From Bacillota bacterium (lineage in GTDB: Bacteria; Bacillota; Dehalobacteriia; UBA4068): DNA of 25,404 nucleotides. Each line of letters starts with the position of its first letter. Position 1 is the stretch's first letter. The position numbers and the translations under genes were made by a program. Location: contig WRKD01000221.1 in the NCBI GenBank assembly GCA_009778255.1, forward strand, positions 1-25,404, given 5' to 3'. Shown piece by piece: positions 15,102 to 23,705 of this stretch. The notes under the pieces were generated by a model that was not told the origin of the DNA, made no database searches, and saw only the letters and a list, made by a program, of their open reading frames with translations.

Positions 15102-17444
15102 TCACTCTGTTACTAAAACATAGGCCGATATTTTATGGATGCGGTAAGAGATCATCATAGCGATGATATAGGATAGAAAGGTTAAGCTAAGACATAAAAG
15201 GAGTAATAACTGATAAGATATTGTCATGTTGAAATTCATTATTCCGGTAATTCTGAACAAAGCCGTAATTAAGGGATTGATGAAAACACAACCCATAATA
15301 GCCCCTATTAAAGTGCCGCTTAATGAGACTGGCAAAAACCCTAAAGCTATTTGCTGCATTATTTGAAATGTAGTATAACCGAGGGCTTTTTGTACGCCAA
15401 AACGTCTTCTTCGCCTGCTGATCATAGTCTTTATAATGAAATACAAAATCAGAAAAACAATAACAGCGGTAATCAAGAGCACTACAGTTTCCATGAGTGC
15501 AATAAGTGTAATATAAGATTTCATTTGACCCTCGATGATTTCATCAAAATTAAGAGGCTTATAAATAGCGTTGCCATAGCGGCTTTCCAATAATTCGATA
15601 AGAATATCCGCCTTTTCCCCTTCATTTAGATAAATATATATAATCCTGGGAATGTAATCCGGCTTCAGTTTACGGAAGCCTTCCTCTGTTAACGCAAGTT
15701 GTCTGCCGATATTGTTGCCGGATTGTATAAAGCCCGTAATTTCAAATTCGACCTTTTCATTTTCATAAACGACCAAGATAGTGTCGCCGATTTCTTTACC
15801 TAGCTTTAGAGCTCCGAACCCTCCAATTGCCACTTCATATGCAGTTTTGGGATAGCTGCCTTCATAAAGCATATGCTTTTGAAGATCGTCATAATCTTGT
15901 GTAATAATTACAACATAATCTTCTTCGCCGATATTTGTTGAATATTGATCGAAGAAAATCGCTTTCTTTACTTCCTTCATATTATCTATTTCTTCAAGAA
16001 GCGTAGAAGCACCGATATTAGCAGCGGGGATTAAAGCCACAGAACACATTTCACCACCGACGGTGTCTATAAATGATTTAGGGTCAATAGCCATATTATA
16101 ATACATAACTAAACCGAAAGCTGAGGCAAAAGTTATTGTAGCAATTATAAGGGCTATGATTATATTTTGCCATAAATTCTCCATGACCAGCTTGCCGGCC
16201 ATTAAAAAATGCAGCCCTCCTTTAATACGATCTAGGGCAAAATAATTTCGCTTTACGCCGCTTGCTTTGGTCTCTTCTCTTATCGCCATAATAGGGTGTA
16301 GATTTTTCATTTTTCGCAAACTGAAAAAAACATTCATAATAACTGCAAGTAACAAGGTGAACAAGCATAATGCACTGGTAAGCGGGGCGAAACCCTGTTC
16401 CCAGATTAGCCCGCTTTGTGCAGAAAACATCTTTGATACGAATGGTATGGCTAAATAAGAGATGAAAATTCCCAATATGCCAGCTAAAATGCTAATACTA
16501 AGAAACTGCAATAGTATGGAGAGTTTAATTTGCCGGTTGGTATAACCCATGGATTTTAGTATGCCAATATCTTTAATATCATCATGGATACTATCATTAA
16601 TACGAAAATATATAATAATTAGCGCTGCCATAACAATTATAAGGGCAAAAGCCACGATGATCATTGAGACCATGTTGGTGATCATGGTACGTGCCATTTT
16701 TAAAATAATGATCGAAAAACCCCAAATAGAGCTTTTGCTCTCACTGCAAAATTTCATAAACCCATTAGAAACTTCCTCGCTCAAGTTTTGGTCATTTAGT
16801 TGGGCAGAGAGCAAAACAGCGGGTTTAGCTGAACTTTCTGCCAGGTATTTTACAAACAGTGGCTCCGGCATATAAAAACCAAAAACCCCCATATTGGTAG
16901 CGCCGAGCATAATATCTTCGATAAAACCTGCTATTAGAAATTCATATTCTTGATTTTCGTATTCTACAATAAAAGTATCGCCGACCTCATAGCCCCCTCC
17001 CGCATGAAGCATGTATGGGGCGTAAAGAGCGTTTGGCGCCGCTAATTCAATTTCATCGATAATTGTCAAAGGCGACATATTTCTACAAGTAGCGGCATTT
17101 TGGATGATGATACTTTGGGTATTTTTGCCATTTCCATACCAAAAGCTGCAATTATCTAAGAACAGCACATCTTCTACCTCAATATTTGTAACAGAAGAAT
17201 CGCTGCGTAAATAATCAAGATGAGCCGGGCTATAGGACATTTTATCTATTATTGCAATAAGATGAGGTGCATTTAGCTGCGCTGCTTTTAGATCGAAAAA
17301 ATTACCATAATCTATAAGTGTTAAAGCCCCTATGCTCATTAGGGCGGTAGCCATGAAAATGATCAAGAACATCGATACCGTTTGAGAACGGCTTTTATGA
17401 AGATAATTACGTATGAGCATAAAATACTTTTCTATTGCTACCAC
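15102..17444 (-). CDS. ABC transporter permease, FtsX/MacB type
   Basis: This 780-residue permease has the doubled FtsX layout. A first membrane helix lies at about 20-45, then an extracytoplasmic domain and a first three-helix FtsX block (about 255-395) containing DIGILKSMGYTNRQI. A further helix lies near 430-455, followed by a second extracytoplasmic domain and a second FtsX block (about 650-780) containing FGVQKALGYTTFQIMQQ. Both blocks show the family's K-x-x-G-Y coupling segment. It is the last gene of a three-gene minus-strand operon (adaptor, ATPase, permease). Its GTG start overlaps the ATPase gene by 7 bp; ATG at residue 9 is an alternative. The family exports peptides, lipids or antibiotics; the substrate is unknown. 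Confidence 0.9.
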   Translation of the reverse strand: MVAIEKYFMLIRNYLHKSRSQTVSMFLIIFMATALMSIGALTLIDYGNFFDLKAAQLNAPHLIAIIDKMSYSPAHLDYLRSDSSVTNIEVEDVLFLDNCSFWYGNGKNTQSIIIQNAATCRNMSPLTIIDEIELAAPNALYAPYMLHAGGGYEVGDTFIVEYENQEYEFLIAGFIEDIMLGATNMGVFGFYMPEPLFVKYLAESSAKPAVLLSAQLNDQNLSEEVSNGFMKFCSESKSSIWGFSIIILKMARTMITNMVSMIIVAFALIIVMAALIIIYFRINDSIHDDIKDIGILKSMGYTNRQIKLSILLQFLSISILAGILGIFISYLAIPFVSKMFSAQSGLIWEQGFAPLTSALCLFTLLLAVIMNVFFSLRKMKNLHPIMAIREETKASGVKRNYFALDRIKGGLHFLMAGKLVMENLWQNIIIALIIATITFASAFGLVMYYNMAIDPKSFIDTVGGEMCSVALIPAANIGASTLLEEIDNMKEVKKAIFFDQYSTNIGEEDYVVIITQDYDDLQKHMLYEGSYPKTAYEVAIGGFGALKLGKEIGDTILVVYENEKVEFEITGFIQSGNNIGRQLALTEEGFRKLKPDYIPRIIYIYLNEGEKADILIELLESRYGNAIYKPLNFDEIIEGQMKSYITLIALMETVVLLITAVIVFLILYFIIKTMISRRRRRFGVQKALGYTTFQIMQQIALGFLPVSLSGTLIGAIMGCVFINPLITALFRITGIMNFNMTISYQLLLLLCLSLTFLSYIIAMMISYRIHKISAYVLVTE

Positions 17445-18214
17445 CCCATTCCCAGGAGGAATTGCTGTAATTTATCCTGTCTTTCCCTATCATCTTGGTT
17501 ATAGGGCCCAAGTAGGCATTCTCCCTGCACAGCACCGTCTAATAAATAAATTATACGGTTTCCCCGGCGTGCGGAATTTAAATCATGGGTAACCATGATA
17601 ATGCTTTGGTTTAAACGGTTAACCTCGCTTAAAACATCCAGCACAGCACGTCCTGCGGCTGAGTTTAGTGAGCCGGTAGGTTCATCGGCGAACACAACAT
17701 GGGGCCGGTTGATTAAAGCCCGCACAATACCTGCCCTCTGCGCTTCGCCCCCAGATACTTGGGTAGGGAATTTATTCCAAATATTCTCTGTAAGGCCTAT
17801 TTGCAGCAGTAAATCTTTTGCATCCTGGATCAATTGCTTTTTGGAGCTGTTTAGCAGCAAGCCGCAGGAGAGTACATTATCCATAATACTCATATTATCC
17901 AAAAGCAGATTTTGTTGAAATACAAACCCACAGTTTTTTCTGCGAAAAACAGCCAGCTGATCGTTGGTCATACCGGAAATTGGTTGCCCATTAAAGGTTA
18001 TTTCTCCAGATGTAGGTTTATCCATACCGGAAAGGGCGTATAGAAGCGTAGATTTGCCTGCCCCAGAAGAACCCATTATTACTGTAAAATCTCCGCTATA
18101 AACATTAAGATCAAGAGATTTTAGCACCGGTTGCTTTGTCGTTCCGATAGTAAAAGTTTTACAAAGTTTGCTGGTTGATATTATTATTCCTTTTTCAATT
18201 TCACTGTTCTTCAT
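17438..18214 (-). CDS. ABC transporter ATP-binding protein, LolD/MacB type
   Basis: This 258-residue ATPase powers the adjacent permease. It has Walker A GSSGAGKST (48-56), Q-loop VFQQN, signature VSGGEAQRAG, Walker B VVFADEPTGSLN and the H-loop THD. The DEPTGxLDS-like segment with LN is typical of the LolD/MacB branch. The gene starts directly after the adaptor gene's stop and overlaps the permease start, so the three are tightly coupled. Confidence 0.95.
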   Translation of the reverse strand: MKNSEIEKGIIISTSKLCKTFTIGTTKQPVLKSLDLNVYSGDFTVIMGSSGAGKSTLLYALSGMDKPTSGEITFNGQPISGMTNDQLAVFRRKNCGFVFQQNLLLDNMSIMDNVLSCGLLLNSSKKQLIQDAKDLLLQIGLTENIWNKFPTQVSGGEAQRAGIVRALINRPHVVFADEPTGSLNSAAGRAVLDVLSEVNRLNQSIIMVTHDLNSARRGNRIIYLLDGAVQGECLLGPYNQDDRERQDKLQQFLLGMGW

Positions 18215-19531
18215 TTATAAAACCGCCTTAACGCTGGTATTTACTGTAATCTTGCTTGTTTTAGCATTCTTTATGATTATATCTCCCGGAAAAATTTCCC
18301 CTCTTATTTCAACTTGTGAGGGCGTTTGAATCCCCCTTTCTACAGCAATCGCCATCGTTTTGCCCTCTCGTATAACCCAAACATTCCAGTTATTCTCTGT
18401 TTCTTCAAAAAGAGCAGTTTTGGGTACCATTAGACAATTATTTGACTTTGCAGTGATAAAACAGACTTCAACAGGCCAATAGGGTCCTAAACCCTCCCAA
18501 TTTTCTTCTGCCATAGATATCTCGACTTTAACACGCTTTTCGCTAAGCCCCACTTTGGATATTATACTAGAAGCGTCTAAGGCAATGCGATCGACCAGCC
18601 CCGCATATATTTTATCTCCGTCTTTTTGACGCAGGGTTATTTCAACTTTATCTCCTATATTGATACCTGCGGTATTTTCTACCAAAATATAGCAATCTAT
18701 TCTATAAAAATCTGCCTGATAGATAGAACAGAGTTTAGTTCCATAGGGTATTATTTGCCCAGTTTTTAGGGAGGAATCTCTTACTATACCGGCTAAAGGG
18801 GCATTAACTTCTGTTTCATCCAGCTTTTCGGCAAGCAAAGCCAATTGTATTTCCAAGGCGTTTTTTTGGGCTAATAGCTGTTGTTTTAAGGCTGAATCTG
18901 TTTCTTTCTCCACACCTTGCCCGAGGCGAAAATCGTTGAGCTGGTTGTTGACCGTAGATAACTGAATGGCAGCTTGCTTTTGTTGATTATCAAGCAGTTC
19001 TTTGTTTTTATACGCTTGTTCATAGGCGCTTTGAGCATTAAGTAATTCTTGAGAGGTAAGGCCGCCTATTTCATAAAGCGAGGTGGCGGCTTGTAAACTA
19101 TCGCCCTTTAAGTTTACTTCTGTTTGCGCTTGTTCAAGCATGATTTTGTTATTGGCTATTGCGGATTCAAGAGAACTTTTTTGTAGTGTTAAATCTATCA
19201 GCTGAGTAGTTATTTGACTATCTATAACAGCTATTTGAGCTTGGAGATTTTTCTCCTCGCTTGTTAGCTCGCTTGTATCAAAAACGAAAAGTAAGTCTCC
19301 CATATTTACATTTGAGCCTGCAAATGCTTTTACTTCCAGTAATCTACCGCCAATTTTGCCATAAACATCGGTTTCCATTAATGGTATAACTTCGCCTATT
19401 TCTGTAAAGGAGTTTTCAAGCGAACTATACTCCAACGCTATACATTCTATGGCGGGGGGACGCAATATTGCCCAAGAGATTAAGCTGAGCAGCGCTACGG
19501 CAATGATGATGATGGTTATTCTTTTTTTCAT
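18215..19531 (-). CDS. HlyD/MacA-type efflux adaptor protein
   Basis: The 438-residue protein has one N-terminal membrane anchor (about 5-23). A lipoyl-like half-domain follows (VIPLMETDVYGKIGGRL, about 49-70), then a long coiled-coil hairpin rich in Gln and Leu (about 90-245) and the second lipoyl half (EVNAPLAGIVRDSS). Beta-barrel and membrane-proximal domains complete it to residue 438. It would link the ABC permease to extracytoplasmic partners or to substrate on the outer face. It is the first gene of the operon, with its own promoter covered by a long palindrome and divergent from a MarR regulator. GGAGAG lies before the ATG. Confidence 0.9.
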   Translation of the reverse strand: MKKRITIIIIAVALLSLISWAILRPPAIECIALEYSSLENSFTEIGEVIPLMETDVYGKIGGRLLEVKAFAGSNVNMGDLLFVFDTSELTSEEKNLQAQIAVIDSQITTQLIDLTLQKSSLESAIANNKIMLEQAQTEVNLKGDSLQAATSLYEIGGLTSQELLNAQSAYEQAYKNKELLDNQQKQAAIQLSTVNNQLNDFRLGQGVEKETDSALKQQLLAQKNALEIQLALLAEKLDETEVNAPLAGIVRDSSLKTGQIIPYGTKLCSIYQADFYRIDCYILVENTAGINIGDKVEITLRQKDGDKIYAGLVDRIALDASSIISKVGLSEKRVKVEISMAEENWEGLGPYWPVEVCFITAKSNNCLMVPKTALFEETENNWNVWVIREGKTMAIAVERGIQTPSQVEIRGEIFPGDIIIKNAKTSKITVNTSVKAVL

Positions 19532-19587
19532 ATTTCTATCTCTCCATTGTATATGGTATTTAATAAATTATCATGCTAGATGCTGTT

Positions 19588-19620
19588 TAATATTATATGC
19601 GATATAATATTATTTGTCAA
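19588..19620 (-). promoter_or_regulatory. Exporter operon promoter overlapped by an 11-3-11 palindrome
   Basis: On the minus strand, TTGACA (19615-19620), a 17-bp spacer and TATAAT (19592-19597) drive the adaptor gene. The perfect inverted repeat TAATATTATAT-GCG-ATATAATATTA (19588-19612) covers the -10 and most of the spacer. A bound dimer there would block transcription, and the divergent MarR protein is the natural candidate. Confidence 0.85.
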
Positions 19621-19664
19621 TGGGTATTTAGATTTTTTATTTAGAGGGCCCTTAACGGTTTTTC

Positions 19665-19693
19665 TTGACAATTTCCCTCGAGTAGCGTACTAT
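19665..19693 (+). promoter_or_regulatory. Promoter of the marR-type gene
   Basis: TTGACA (19665-19670), a 17-bp spacer and TACTAT (19688-19693) face the MarR gene. A direct repeat CGATCT occurs just downstream (near 19701 and 19708). Confidence 0.75.
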
Positions 19694-19734
19694 ATTAGTG
19701 CGATCTTCGATCTATATTGGCTGAGGATATTATT

Positions 19735-20217
19735 ATGGATATAATGCAAGAGTTAGACGACTTATGGCAAAGCATTGATCTACGTATGAAAAGGGAAATA
19801 GCCGGCAAAAAGTATACTGCTTTGCAAAGCTTGAATGCAATTGAATTAGATATTTTACAAATTGCAGAAAAGCAACCCAAAGGTATGATGAAGGATGTGT
19901 GCGAGCAGCTGCAACTTGCGAAAAGCACCTTGACTAGTGCTGTTAATCGCCTGGAAAGCAAAGGGTTTATTATTAAAGACCCGGACGCTGAAGATGGCCG
20001 AGCCTGCAATTTAACTTTAACCAAATTGGGAATGCAAGTGCGGCAAGAGCACCGTAGAATAAAATTCAAGGTTTTTATGGGGTTTTGCCATGCTTTATCT
20101 GTTAAGGAAAAAGAAATATTGATGAGGGAGTTTTCTGAAAAGCTTAAAAAAAGAAAGTTGAGAAGGCAAAAAAACCAAGGCGGCCGAGTTGTTTATTATG
20201 TAAATAAGGTTCAATAA
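19735..20217 (+). CDS. MarR-family transcriptional regulator
   Basis: This 160-residue regulator has the MarR winged-helix core: LDILQIAEKQPKGMMKDVCEQL, the recognition helix region LAKSTLTSAVNRLESKGFI and the wing with DPDAEDGRACNLTLT. The basic C-terminus (KKRKLRRQKNQ) is unusual. The ATG at 19735 is preferred to the TTG at 19717 because GAGG lies 8 bp before it. It is divergent from the exporter operon, whose promoter holds a palindrome suited to a MarR dimer. It probably represses that operon until a ligand releases it (inference). Confidence 0.9.
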   Translation: MDIMQELDDLWQSIDLRMKREIAGKKYTALQSLNAIELDILQIAEKQPKGMMKDVCEQLQLAKSTLTSAVNRLESKGFIIKDPDAEDGRACNLTLTKLGMQVRQEHRRIKFKVFMGFCHALSVKEKEILMREFSEKLKKRKLRRQKNQGGRVVYYVNKVQ

Positions 20218-20257
20218 TATTTTAAATTTTCAATAAGAACAGCTTTGTATTGTTTTA

Positions 20258-20266
20258 TGGTATAAT
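20258..20266 (+). promoter_or_regulatory. Extended -10 promoter of korDABC
   Basis: TGGTATAAT is a TGn extended -10 with a consensus hexamer at 20261-20266; no good -35 box is seen. It lies about 70 bp before korD. Confidence 0.6.
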
Positions 20267-20337
20267 AGCCTTGTACTTGCTTCATAGTGGTATATTGTTA
20301 TTCAAACAAGCATTTTTGGGAAGGAGTTTTTAAGATT

Positions 20338-20547
20338 ATGGCCAAGAAATTGTACAATGTTACCGTACAAGAAAAGCTTTGTAAAGCTTGTGGCATCTGC
20401 ATCGCTCTATGCCCCACCAAGGTTTTTGGCGCTACTGCGGAAGGTAAAGCAAATGTAAACAATGCAGATGCTTGCACTGGTTGCCTTACTTGTGAGATGC
20501 ACTGCCCCGATTTTTGTGTGGAAGTGGAGGCGAGAGAGAATGAGTAA
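20338..20547 (+). CDS. korD: 2-oxoacid:ferredoxin oxidoreductase delta subunit (2[4Fe-4S] ferredoxin)
   Basis: The 69-residue protein has two CxxCxxCxxxCP clusters, CKACGICIALCP and CTGCLTCEMHCP, each binding a [4Fe-4S] cluster. It carries electrons from the TPP active site of KorAB to free ferredoxin. AAGGAG precedes the ATG at 20338. An upstream GTG at 20287 would add 17 residues unlike the family and is rejected. It is the first gene of a four-gene operon and overlaps korA by 8 bp. Confidence 0.93.
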   Translation: MAKKLYNVTVQEKLCKACGICIALCPTKVFGATAEGKANVNNADACTGCLTCEMHCPDFCVEVEARENE

Positions 20548-21670
20548 AGTAAGATTAGTGCAAGGCAACGAAGCTTGCGCTTTAGGGGCTATAGCCGCCA
20601 AAGCCACCTTTTATGCCGGTTATCCTATTACCCCGTCGACCGAAGTGGCAGAATATATGTCTACCATGTTGCCGCCCCGGGGAGGGAAGTTTTTGCAAAT
20701 GGAAGATGAAATTGCCTCTATGGGTGCTATTATCGGTGCAGCTTGCACAGGCCTTAAAGCCTTTACCGCTACTTCGGGGCCGGGTTTTTCGCTAATGCAG
20801 GAATTGCTGGGCTATGCGGTTATTACCGAAGTACCTATTGTTATAGTGGATGTTCAGCGCCCCGGTCCTTCTACCGGCTTACCCACCTTATCCGCACAAG
20901 GCGATATACAACAAGCGCGTTTTGGAACCCATGGGGATCATTCCGTTATTGCCTTAGCCCCCAGCTCGGTAATGGAAACATATTTTGAAACTATCAATGC
21001 TTTTAATTTGGCGGAAAAATATCGTAATCCTGTGGTATTATTGCTAGATGAAGAAATAGGCCATTTACGCGAGCGTTTCGACGTTGAAGATGAAGCGGTG
21101 GAAATAATCGACCGCAAAAGACCTACTTGCCCGCCGCAAGAGTATATACCTTATGACAATAATGAGCCGGATGGCGTACCTTTAATGGCCGATTTTGGCG
21201 CCGGCTACCGCTATCATGTAACAGGCTTAACTCATAATGAAAAAGGTTTTTACACCAGCAAACTGCCGGAAGTTGATGCTAGTATTCGCCGTCTTACCTC
21301 TAAAATAGAAGATCATGTGAATGAAATAGCAACTTTTGAGGAAATAGAACTTGAAGATTGCGAAGTGCTGCTCATAGCTTATGGCAGCGTAGCCCGCAGC
21401 GCTCAGGAAGCGGTTATGGAATTGCGCGAGCAAGGTGTTAAAGTTGGCTTATTGCGTCCTATCACCATTTGGCCTTTCCATGATCAGCGTATAAAAGCAG
21501 CCTGTACCGGCAAAAAAGCTGTTATAGTGCCGGAAATGAATTTGGGTCAATATGCAAGGGAAGTGGAGCGCGTTGCGCCGGCAGATACCCCAGTATGCAC
21601 CCTTACCCGCGTAGATGGTGAAATGATAGAGCCGGCGCAAATCGTGGCCAAAGTTAAGGAGGTGCTGTAA
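20540..21670 (+). CDS. korA: 2-oxoglutarate:ferredoxin oxidoreductase alpha subunit
   Basis: The 376-residue protein holds the pyrimidine-binding side of the TPP site and the C-terminal transketolase-like domain. Family marks are GYPITPSTE (27-35), QMEDEIASMGAIIGA, the TATSGPGFSLM segment and RPGPSTGLPT. With KorB it oxidises a 2-oxoacid plus CoA to acyl-CoA, CO2 and reduced ferredoxin; 2-oxoglutarate is the most likely substrate from the subunit type and layout. GGAGG lies 9 bp before the ATG within korD. korB starts immediately after its stop. Confidence 0.93.
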   Translation: MSKVRLVQGNEACALGAIAAKATFYAGYPITPSTEVAEYMSTMLPPRGGKFLQMEDEIASMGAIIGAACTGLKAFTATSGPGFSLMQELLGYAVITEVPIVIVDVQRPGPSTGLPTLSAQGDIQQARFGTHGDHSVIALAPSSVMETYFETINAFNLAEKYRNPVVLLLDEEIGHLRERFDVEDEAVEIIDRKRPTCPPQEYIPYDNNEPDGVPLMADFGAGYRYHVTGLTHNEKGFYTSKLPEVDASIRRLTSKIEDHVNEIATFEEIELEDCEVLLIAYGSVARSAQEAVMELREQGVKVGLLRPITIWPFHDQRIKAACTGKKAVIVPEMNLGQYAREVERVAPADTPVCTLTRVDGEMIEPAQIVAKVKEVL

Positions 21671-22489
21671 ATGAAGGAGATATATAAAGAATATTTCCGC
21701 GGCAACCTGCCTCATATTTGGTGCTCCGGCTGCGGAAATGGTATTGTGATGAGTGCCTGGGCCCGTGCTATGGATCAACTGCAATTAGATAAAAATCAAT
21801 GTGTGGGCGTATCCGGCATTGGTTGCTCTTCCAGGATCACCGGTTATTTAGATATCAATACTTTGCACACTGCGCATGGGCGCGCTTTACCTTTCGCTAC
21901 CGGCGTAAAAATGGCTAAACCGGAAATGCATGTATTCGTTTTTTCCGGCGATGGTGACTGCGCCGCCATTGGCGGTAATCATTTTATTCATGCCTGCCGC
22001 CGCGATATGGACATGACATTGATCGTGTTTAATAATCATATTTATGGTATGACAGGCGGACAATTTTCGCCTCTTACACCTTTTGGTAAAAAAAGTACTA
22101 CCTCGCCTTATGGTACGGTTGACCCGGATTTTGATCTCTGCAAGCTGGCTATTGGCGCGGGAGCTTCTTTTGTGGCGCGCGGCGATATTTTCCACGCCAA
22201 ACAACTTACAGATTTAATCGTAGAAGCCCATAATCATCCCGGCTTTGCCGTTATAGAGGTTATGGCTACATGCCCAATATCTTATGGACGTCATAATAAA
22301 ATACCCAAACCAGCCGATATGGTGAATTATCTGAAAGAAAATACTGTAAGTAAAGTTCGCGCCGATAAAATGACGCCTGAGGAAGTAGCCGATAAAATAG
22401 TAGTGGGTATACTGCATCAGCATGAACCATTGGAATACACAAAAGAGTATGCCAAATTGGTGAAACGTTTACAGGGAGGTGAAAAATAA
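21671..22489 (+). CDS. korB: 2-oxoglutarate:ferredoxin oxidoreductase beta subunit
   Basis: The 272-residue protein binds the TPP diphosphate through GDGDCAAIGGNHFIHACRR and VFNN, the GDG..NN motif. CSGCGNG near the N-terminus and GIGCSSR are typical of the COG1013 beta subunit. It begins at the base after the korA stop, and its own stop overlaps the korC start by one base, so the subunits are made in equal amounts. Confidence 0.94.
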   Translation: MKEIYKEYFRGNLPHIWCSGCGNGIVMSAWARAMDQLQLDKNQCVGVSGIGCSSRITGYLDINTLHTAHGRALPFATGVKMAKPEMHVFVFSGDGDCAAIGGNHFIHACRRDMDMTLIVFNNHIYGMTGGQFSPLTPFGKKSTTSPYGTVDPDFDLCKLAIGAGASFVARGDIFHAKQLTDLIVEAHNHPGFAVIEVMATCPISYGRHNKIPKPADMVNYLKENTVSKVRADKMTPEEVADKIVVGILHQHEPLEYTKEYAKLVKRLQGGEK

Positions 22490-23031
22490 TGGCGCAGAGT
22501 TGGAAAATACGTTTAAGCGGTACCGGTGGTCAAGGCATAATTAGGGGCGCCATGATATTGGCCGAAGCAGCCCTGATAGACGGCAAAAATGCTACACAAT
22601 CTCAGGTTTATGGCCCGGAATCGCGCGGCGGCTCTACACGGTCGGAGGTCAATATTTCGGATAAGCAGATATTTTTTCCCAAGGTAGTTACGCCAAATAT
22701 ACTTTTAACCATGTCGCATGAAGCTTATCAAAAATACTCCGGTAATATTGAACAAGGTGGAATTTTAGTGCTGGATGGCGATATTGGCAAAGATGGCCAG
22801 CATGAAGGGATAGATGTATATTGCGCTCCTGTTACCGTTATAGCGCGAGAGCAATTGGGCAATGAAATGTGCGCCAATGTGGTGGCATTAGGTGTAATCA
22901 ACAGTATCACTCATATGGTTAGCGATGAAAGTATGGAAGAGTCCTTACGGCGTAATTTTAAAGCATCTATATTTGAGCTGAACTTGAAAGCATATAAAGC
23001 CGGTTTGCAGGCAATAATACAAAAACGGTAA
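22489..23031 (+). CDS. korC: 2-oxoacid:ferredoxin oxidoreductase gamma subunit
   Basis: This 180-residue gamma subunit has the typical start SGTGGQGIIRGAMILAEA (residues 10-27) and the QSQVYGPESRGG segment. It completes the KorDABC enzyme, which feeds reduced ferredoxin and links 2-oxoglutarate and succinyl-CoA in anaerobes. AGGGAGGTG lies before the ATG. A strong terminator follows the stop by 18 bp, closing the operon. Confidence 0.93.
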   Translation: MAQSWKIRLSGTGGQGIIRGAMILAEAALIDGKNATQSQVYGPESRGGSTRSEVNISDKQIFFPKVVTPNILLTMSHEAYQKYSGNIEQGGILVLDGDIGKDGQHEGIDVYCAPVTVIAREQLGNEMCANVVALGVINSITHMVSDESMEESLRRNFKASIFELNLKAYKAGLQAIIQKR

Positions 23032-23049
23032 TTAGCAGGCGCTATGCCA

Positions 23050-23084
23050 AACCCCTACTGTTTTTATTAACAGTAGGGGTTTTC
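23050..23084 (+). terminator. Terminator of korDABC
   Basis: AACCCCTACTGTT and AACAGTAGGGGTT form a perfect 13-bp stem around TTTATT, ending in TTTTC. Confidence 0.93.
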
Positions 23085-23225
23085 TTGGTGCACACGGTGC
23101 CTGGATAATTCTTTCCTTATAATACCTCGTTGTATAAACCATACCTATTTCATGCAAAGCTCATATTTATGTTCATATTTTAATGTATTTATATTGTAAG
23201 AATAGTTAAAAAATATGCAAAGGTA

Positions 23226-23254
23226 TTGAAATTATTTTCAAAATATTGTAAGAT
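23226..23254 (+). promoter_or_regulatory. Promoter of the candidate structured RNA
   Basis: TTGAAA (23226-23231), a 17-bp spacer and TAAGAT (23249-23254) point to a start near 23261, exactly where the paired 5' end of the RNA begins. Bases 23085-23225 upstream are A/T-rich and show nothing else. Confidence 0.6.
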
Positions 23255-23260
23255 ATATCT

Positions 23261-23469
23261 GCGAGAATAATAAGCGGCAGCTTTGGAGGTGTACCACCAC
23301 CCCCAAAGCCTATGCAGGATGAATACGCCATCCTACACAACAGCGTTAGCTGCGCCCAATCATTATTATACCTGCTGTGACTTTCTATGGCAAGTATAAT
23401 ATTTCGATGTTTGGTTGTAAATGCTTTACGGTGTAGGTAATTATCCTACACCGTTTTTATTATTCTCGC
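23261..23469 (+). ncRNA. Candidate stand-alone structured RNA of about 200 nt (6S-like layout)
   Basis: The first 13 bases, GCGAGAATAATAA, are the exact complement of 23457-23469, so the ends of the region can pair. Inside are a strong hairpin GCTTTGGAGGTG/CACCCCCAAAGC (23280-23310), a hairpin AGGATG/CATCCT (about 23317-23335), an enclosing GGCAGC/GCTGC pairing (about 23276 and 23349), and a terminator hairpin at 23428-23454. No open frame spans it. A promoter ends 6 bp upstream. Long RNAs with paired ends and their own promoter include 6S RNA, but I cannot confirm the family from the sequence; a riboswitch-like leader without a gene is an alternative. Confidence 0.45.
23428..23458 (+). terminator. 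Terminator within the candidate RNA
   Basis: ACGGTGTAGG, loop TAATTAT, CCTACACCGT form a 10-bp stem followed by TTTT. An earlier CCTACAC (23332-23338) could pair with the left arm instead. Confidence 0.85.
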
Positions 23470-23485
23470 CGGGCTATGCCCGGCG
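23467..23485. repeat. GC-rich hairpin after the candidate RNA
   Basis: CGCCGGGC, loop TAT, GCCCGGCG is a perfect 8-bp stem. Its left side shares bases with the 3' arm of the end pairing of the candidate RNA, so the two structures exclude each other. A T-run (TTTTTT) follows only 10 bp later. Confidence 0.7.
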
Positions 23486-23569
23486 TGAGTAATTTTTTAT
23501 ATTCAAAGGCGGGGAAGATGAAAGTTTATTAGGCGGGGGAGCGTATGTTTATATATATTACCAGTATGG

Positions 23570-23600
23570 GCAAAACAGAGGCTTTAAGCCTCTGTTTTGC
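23570..23600. terminator. Bidirectional terminator-like hairpin
   Basis: GCAAAACAGAGGCTT and AAGCCTCTGTTTTGC form a 15-bp perfect inverted repeat with one central base, followed by TTTGC. It lies between the candidate RNA and the convergent XRE gene. The remaining bases of 23486-23705 show no convincing gene. Confidence 0.65.
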
Positions 23601-23705
23601 TTTGCGGATAAAAATTAATAGTTTAAATTTGGCTGGGGCTAAACGACTTTTGCAAAGAGCTGAACATGATTGAAATATTGCCTGTTTTCGGCGCCCTATA
23701 AAAAC

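Noticed and set aside
20287..20337. GTG-started extension of korD
   Set aside because: The extra residues are unlike ferredoxins, and AAGGAG clearly serves the ATG at 20338.
23545..23673. 42-codon plus-strand frame starting after GGGGGAG
   Set aside because: It runs straight through the 15-bp terminator-like hairpin and has no recognisable features; the ribosome-binding-like purines are probably chance.
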